A stretch of DNA of 64,000 bases, taken from Globodera rostochiensis (taxonomy: Eukaryota; Nematoda; Chromadorea; Rhabditida; Heteroderidae). Below are positions 58,801 through 64,000 of the stretch, in pieces. The notes beneath the pieces were generated by a model. That model was not told the origin of the DNA and did not search any database. It saw only the letters and a program-made list of their open reading frames with translations. The stretch spans positions 5,191,456 through 5,255,455 of the forward strand of contig JAEVLN010000002.1 of NCBI GenBank assembly GCA_018350325.1. The letters are read 5' to 3'. Each line of letters starts with the position of its first letter. Position 1 is the first letter of the stretch. The position numbers and the translations under genes were made by a program.

Positions 58801-61349
58801 TTTTAACTTTGGTTAACATATTATTTTATTGAAGAAGAAAACCAACTTCTCCGCAAGCATTCGCGCTTACGATAATGTTTTTTGCGATCTTTTGACTAGA
58901 AAAAAAAATTTAAAGAGGCATATTAATTGTGAGTAATTAATATTCTTCTAAACAACGAATAAAGCAAAAAAGTTTGATTGAAGAGTATGTTTGCTAAGTT
59001 CCAAATGAGTTGGTTTAATTTTCATTTTATTCCCTGTTGTTACTTTTTTCTTAAAAAATAATTATTGTTTATTTATCTTAAGGTGTTTGTTTTTAATTTT
59101 TTTGTTAAAAATAAGTTTTATTTAGATCATCTGCGGCGCTCGGCCAACTTTTTTATTTGTTATTATTTTATAATAGTTTTGTTTGTTTAACCTAAATTTT
59201 AAATGTTCTTTTCGTTATAATAAATGCATTGTTATTTTTGACCCTTTTTAAGGATATTAATAGTTTTAAAAATCTTTAAAGCACAAATACAGTATTATCA
59301 AATAATTAGTAAAATGTAAATGTAAATAATTTTCAACAGAATCACACATGGCTCATCCAAGAGCTGAATAAACATCAAAACTTTTAGTTGTTTGACAACG
59401 AATTGCACTTTTTTGATTTATAGAGCCCGGTCAGACACGTATTTTGGAAACAAATTGAGAAAGGAAAGCTTGGGAGCCCTTTTGTTATGACATAAATTTG
59501 CTTTTTTCATATTGAATAGGTCAGAATTTTGGCATTCTTTTTAATAATAGAGACAAGCTAAATTTTATGCTATCATTGTTTTGTATAATAATATTAATCA
59601 TGATTTAGTTTATTAACAATTAATCTTTGATTTATTAATTGAGATTATAACGTATGTTCTTCTCTTTTGCTGGCTTGCTTTTTGTATGCTTGCTAGATTT
59701 ATTTTTTATTATTATGAAAAAATATTTGAACATATTTCAAAATTTTCAAAAAGTTTAAATAAATTATTTAAACCAGTTTTTGAGTAAAAAAAATATAAAA
59801 TAAAATAAGTTAAATTCAGATCACACTTTAATCACCCAAACGATTAAATAATCGATTATTGCTAAGTGAAAAAGGCCTCCCGGAATCCAACAAATCTACA
59901 AAGAAATAGTAAACACGCTCAAAGACAACGGGCAATTGGAATACATGTGTGCACTTTCAAGAAAACCGCTGTGCATGACCACAGTGCACTTTTTAAAATT
60001 ATGGTCTAAAAAATAAAACATCCAATAGTTTAAACTATTATAACTATTGCATAGCATAAAACTTTATGTATATGAACTTATTATTAAATAATATTTTAAA
60101 AACTATTAATAAAAGCAAGCAATAATTTTAACCTAATTTTTTGCTTTGGCCTTCGTAATCATTAACATGCTTTTGAATAATAAAAATAAATTTCGTTAAC
60201 CAGAATTAATCATATTTGTTTTTAAACAAAAAAACTAAGATAATTTATAATTTTATTTAAAATTAAATTAGTTTAACTTCATATCGTTTGGTGAAAATTT
60301 TAATTCGATCATTTGCGTCGCTGTAAACCGCATGCAGACGAGTTTCACAGATTATTTTTTACCATGTTTGTATACGTATTAACTTTGAACAGCATTTAAG
60401 CAATATCAGAAGTTTGCTGAGATTTAAATTAATGTAAACTTTTTTTATTATTTCAAGATGTTCACTTATCAATAGACATCCAATGATATGCATTTAATTT
60501 GGATGAAAAGTTATATTGTAGCTTAAAATAATTTTTTATGAATTGCACATTAAATTTAGGTTATTATTTATTTTGAACTTGCATTATTTTCGTGTTCAAA
60601 AAGAGGTTAGCCAAATCATTAGTCTAAACGTTAGTTCAAATTGATTTTTTTCTCTAAGAATCTTTCAAAATATTTGCAAAGCAAGGATGCAACCACCCGT
60701 TGTTGGCCCCTTTCTTTTTTCGATCGCAATGTCATCAATATCCAATAAATATATTCGTATTTTAGAGTTTTATTTATTACCAAAGCTGAATTTTGTATAA
60801 TTAAGCATACCATGGAATTGTTTTAATTTTTTCTCGTTATTTTTTTATTTTTGTAGTCTGTAATTTTCGATAAATTTTTAGATTGTATTTAAAATTGATT
60901 ATTTATTAGCTCTAACGATAATTCTTTTTAACGCAGTTTTGCTTTTTTTTTTAATCTATATAAACTGTTTTTACATATTCGCGTTTAAATTTATTTTGTT
61001 AAGTAAATTTAGTCCCTCTGGTGCCCAAATCTGCAGGGTTATCTGAGGACCTTACAGTTAATTTTATAACTTTTACTTACTTTTATCTTACATAGACAAA
61101 TTTATATAATTTACGACTTTTTTAGCATAATTTGTAATTTTTGATAAAATTATAAATTTAATTAGTTTGCGTTAATTATTCTCATTCAAAGCAATTAATT
61201 TTATTTAACTATAGAAGTTAAATATATTATCAACTGCATTATGATGCGTGGATCAAAGAAATTTTTTAATTAAATTCAAACATAATCTGATGTAGAACAT
61301 TGTAGCGATAGACGCACGTCGTCTAGCCCCATGAGCGTTTCGTTTAAAT
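58801..61349. other. AT-rich DNA, no supported gene
   Basis: Isolated GC-richer patches at 59135-59150, 59860-59960 and 60300-60350 hold no convincing frame. Nothing else recognised. Confidence 0.4.
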
Positions 61350-61505
61350 TCGCGCGGCAACGATAAGGTTATGAATCAATAAATAATGTTTTTGAATATT
61401 TGAGAAAAAGCTTTATTCTAACTATACATTACTTTTTTTTATAAACAACATGTACGACTAACTTTTCTTGTTGTTACTGGGACAGTCCGTAATTAAAGTT
61501 AAAAT
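61350..61505 (+). repeat. Dispersed repeat R7, copy 2
   Basis: Second copy of 58636-58800, diverged by substitutions and short indels. Confidence 0.75.
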
Positions 61506-61761
61506 TAGGTATTATAGTTAGCCTTCTGATATTAATATAAATTCTTCAAATTTATTTATGTTCTTATGAATAAATTTGTTAAAGTTATTAAATTGTTTTT
61601 TCCTCTTTTTATTTTAATTAAAATTTCGATTTCTCCCAGGTGAGTTTCGCTTCTTTAATTTAAATTAGTATGTTTATTTGTTTATTCATTTTTGTTTTAT
61701 TGAAATTTTATTTTAATAGTTGTGTTCATGAATTTAGCTTTGTACTTCAATACAACTGATC

Positions 61762-62093
61762 CAGGGTGTCCACCTGTAAAAACCAAAAATCAGATTGGCA
61801 GCTGAAAAATCAACAATCAGAAGCAGCCTATGCAAAAATCTGGAATATTTTAAACCGCTTACTATATGAATTTAATTAATACCAAAACATTTATTTGTGG
61901 GAAAGGCCTCTGGGGAAATTTTTTGAAGATTTTAATTATATTTTGTTAAGAAAATTGGCCATTTTCACTGGAAATTTTAATTTTTTTTAAATCGGAAACA
62001 AAAAATTTAGGCAAAATTAGGCAACAATGGAAAATCAGGAAAACACCAAAAAATTTGGAAAAACCTGACAAATCAGGTATTATGGTCACCCTG
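61762..62093. mobile_element. 332-bp MITE-like element, TIR CAGGGTG
   Basis: Left end cagggtgtcca and right end tggtcaccctg are inverse with one mismatch. Both arms hold aaatcag words in opposite orientation. Flanks aactgatc and atctgata do not match as an 8-bp duplication, although ctgat occurs on both sides. The end resembles the solo end at 5801-5818. Confidence 0.6.
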
Positions 62094-63614
62094 ATCTGAT
62101 AGTCAAATTTTTTTGTATTTGATTGCCTCGTGGCTTACAGATTTTGGAGTGTTTGTTAGCAATTTGACCGCATTGTTCAAAACTTCAATTTTCTTTCAAT
62201 CTATTTTCAGTCAACAATAATTATTTCAACTTTGTTTTATTTAAAGATTGTATACAAATGTTGCTCTGCTTTTTTAGTTATATAAAATATGTTTTTTTGG
62301 CTAATTTAGATTTTCATTAGTTGTAAATTTGATGCATACTTTGGCAACTAAAGTTTTAAAAAATATTTTAGCACATGATTGTTTGCATTTATCTTGTATT
62401 TAGTTTTGTAGATTAAGTTTTTGAATAAAGTTTTTATTTTTTAATTTTAATACTAGGGCAGCGAAACAAAAAAAATGGCAGAATATTAGCAAAAATTCAT
62501 TCTGTTTGGTCAAATAACCTTTTTAAAAATTTTAAGAATTTATATCATATGTTCCGAGATGAAACGATGCAAACATTTTATGATATTCCTGTTAAGATAT
62601 AAATAAACGTTAATTGATTGCATTATCCTCCGTTTTTGGTTATCATTTGTTATAAAAATTTTAGCTTTTTGCATATTTGTTTTTATGTATTCAATTATAT
62701 AATTTAAAATAAATATTTATGAGAAGATTACAAGCATATATTATCATTTAATACATTATTATTCTTTAATAAGTTTGGTCTAAACCATTATCAACGCTTA
62801 ATTGATTTTTTTTTTGTGTTGCGGTGCAGCCATTTTTGTCGTATTTGCCTTTATTATACCGTCGAAGAAACAAAATAGATGTATATTATTATAACATTTG
62901 AATTATTCTTTCGACCATAATTTTCAGATTTATTTTTTGTTATTGTTTTATTAATTTAGTTTTTGCCTTTTATAACCTTCCATTCATTTGTGTATCGCCT
63001 TTACTCCATCGATTAGTTGTTAAAAATTACGGAACATACTGGGAATTCTATAAGAATAAAGTAATTTTCATGTATTTGTTAAGAACAGGTCCTAAATTTA
63101 CATCAGCTTAATTTTTCAAATTTAGAAATTTCGAAAAAGGGGCAAACTCACGCTTCAATAATAAATAAGATAGCAATAATAGAAAATGCTGCTAACTAGT
63201 TTCGAATGGGCTGCTTCTCATTGTTATTCTATTTAATGTAAAACTTTATTCTGAAGATTCCCACTCCATTCTGACACAGTGTAGCCTTTATATTTTAATT
63301 ACGTAGGCACGAAAACTTTGAAATGAGGGTTAATATCGCCAGTCGCTCATCTAAAACATATTTAGGAGAAAATACTTTTTTCGATCTTTGTACATCATAG
63401 CATTAAACAGGCAAATGCCTAAGTTTTAATTAATCACCGTTAAAATTCTAATCCAAACCCCAAAAAATAAAAAACTCGCTATGATAAATCTAAAAATAAA
63501 AAGACATTTAAATTTGAAAAAAGCCAAATTTAAAAAACCAAAATTTCGACTAAACAAAAGGAAAAGGCCTAAAGAAATTCAAATTGTAGCAAATTGATTA
63601 ATTTTGGTAAATGA

Positions 63615-63728
63615 GAAGAGTTTTGTGCACAAAATTTTGTGGTGGTGACGAGCGAAGAATGGGCGCATTGGGCGGAGAATGAGGTCAATGCCATCGCGTC
63701 AATTTTTGTCGACGTCAGAGAACCATAG
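63615..63728 (+). CDS. Exon-like frame, possibly RWD-type
   Basis: A plus frame of 37 codons without ATG reads EEFCAQNFVVVTS, then EEWAHWAENEVNAIASIF and VDVREP, stop 63726-63728. The acidic NEVNAIASIF stretch resembles the start of RWD domains (E-x-E-A-L-x-S-I-Y), a protein-interaction fold of GCN2- and RNF14-type proteins; this is a weak resemblance. The GC-rich island, A-rich sense strand and purine-rich DNA downstream (63735-63805) fit a gene edge running out of the window. Confidence 0.3.
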   Translation, partial: EEFCAQNFVVVTSEEWAHWAENEVNAIASIFVDVREP

Positions 63729-64000
63729 GGCAGCATAAAATAGAGAAATGAGGAAAGGATTGCAATTTGAGACGGAGGTCAGAGAAAGAGAGAATGCGTC
63801 AATATTTCTTCTTCATTCTTTCGGTCCCATTTTATCACATTGAATTGAAATTTTTTCCAATTTTCTATAATTTTCTTCGACAAAATTAAATATGATGCAA
63901 ATTACTATCTTGAAATTATTTTTATAAATTTTCTTTCTTCTGCTTATTGTGTTTAATAAATATTATAATTAGGGCTAGGATCGATATGCACTAAAAATGG
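63729..64000. other. Purine-rich then AT-rich window edge
   Basis: 63735-63805 is rich in gagaaagagag-like words and could be promoter or intron. The remainder is AT-rich with no signal. Confidence 0.3.

Overview
The window is very AT-rich eukaryotic DNA with few recognisable genes. The clear genes have introns of about 40-62 nt with GT donors and short acceptors (TTTAG, TTAAG, TTTTCAG), and one is a Jumonji (KDM4-like) gene split six ways. This fits a compact-intron invertebrate, most likely a nematode. That assignment is an inference; no rRNA, spliced-leader gene or species marker was found.

Layout. At 49-1616 (minus) lies a complete six-exon JmjN/JmjC protein (450 aa) in which the third iron ligand and the zinc ligands look replaced. 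It is divergent from a four-exon SPRY-domain gene at 2346-2957 (plus); the shared 730-bp spacer holds a tandem ~65-bp repeat. From about 3 to 38.6 kb the plus strand is mostly T-rich, with small islands of higher GC whose best open frames are mostly on the minus strand. These include an exon with an HEAGH metalloprotease-like motif (24.2 kb), a spliced exon pair at 13.1-13.4 kb and two short ATG frames at 30.0-30.9 kb. Between about 18.3 and 20.7 kb the skew flips and a spliced plus-strand frame appears (18396-18635). From about 38.6 to 58 kb the plus strand is A-rich and most candidate exons are on plus (44.4, 45.0-45.5, 46.3, 50.5, 51.6, 55.8, 56.0 kb). The exception is a convincing two-exon minus gene at 47057-47862 encoding 247 aa with two membrane segments; its sense strand is again locally A-rich. 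The skew returns to T-rich after 58 kb, and a last plus open frame lies at 63.6 kb.

Mobile DNA is abundant. Three non-autonomous elements have short terminal inverted repeats and perfect 8-bp target duplications (13968-14689, 43356-43734, 48842-49060). A 1,011-bp hAT-like element (36352-37362) carries a degenerate tRNA-like segment and has a truncated copy at 53076. A 1.24-kb element with TA flanks has poly-G arms (33671-34911), a 482-bp foldback element lies at 15534-16015, and a MULE-transposase-like exon remnant lies at 51598. Many 150-300-bp diverged duplications link neighbouring parts of the AT-rich DNA.

Overall, two or three real genes sit at the left edge and one at 47 kb. The rest reads as repeat-rich DNA with scattered exon-like islands whose sense strand tends to be the A-rich one. 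No pathway or operon can be built from what is visible. Skew and composition were judged by eye, not computed.
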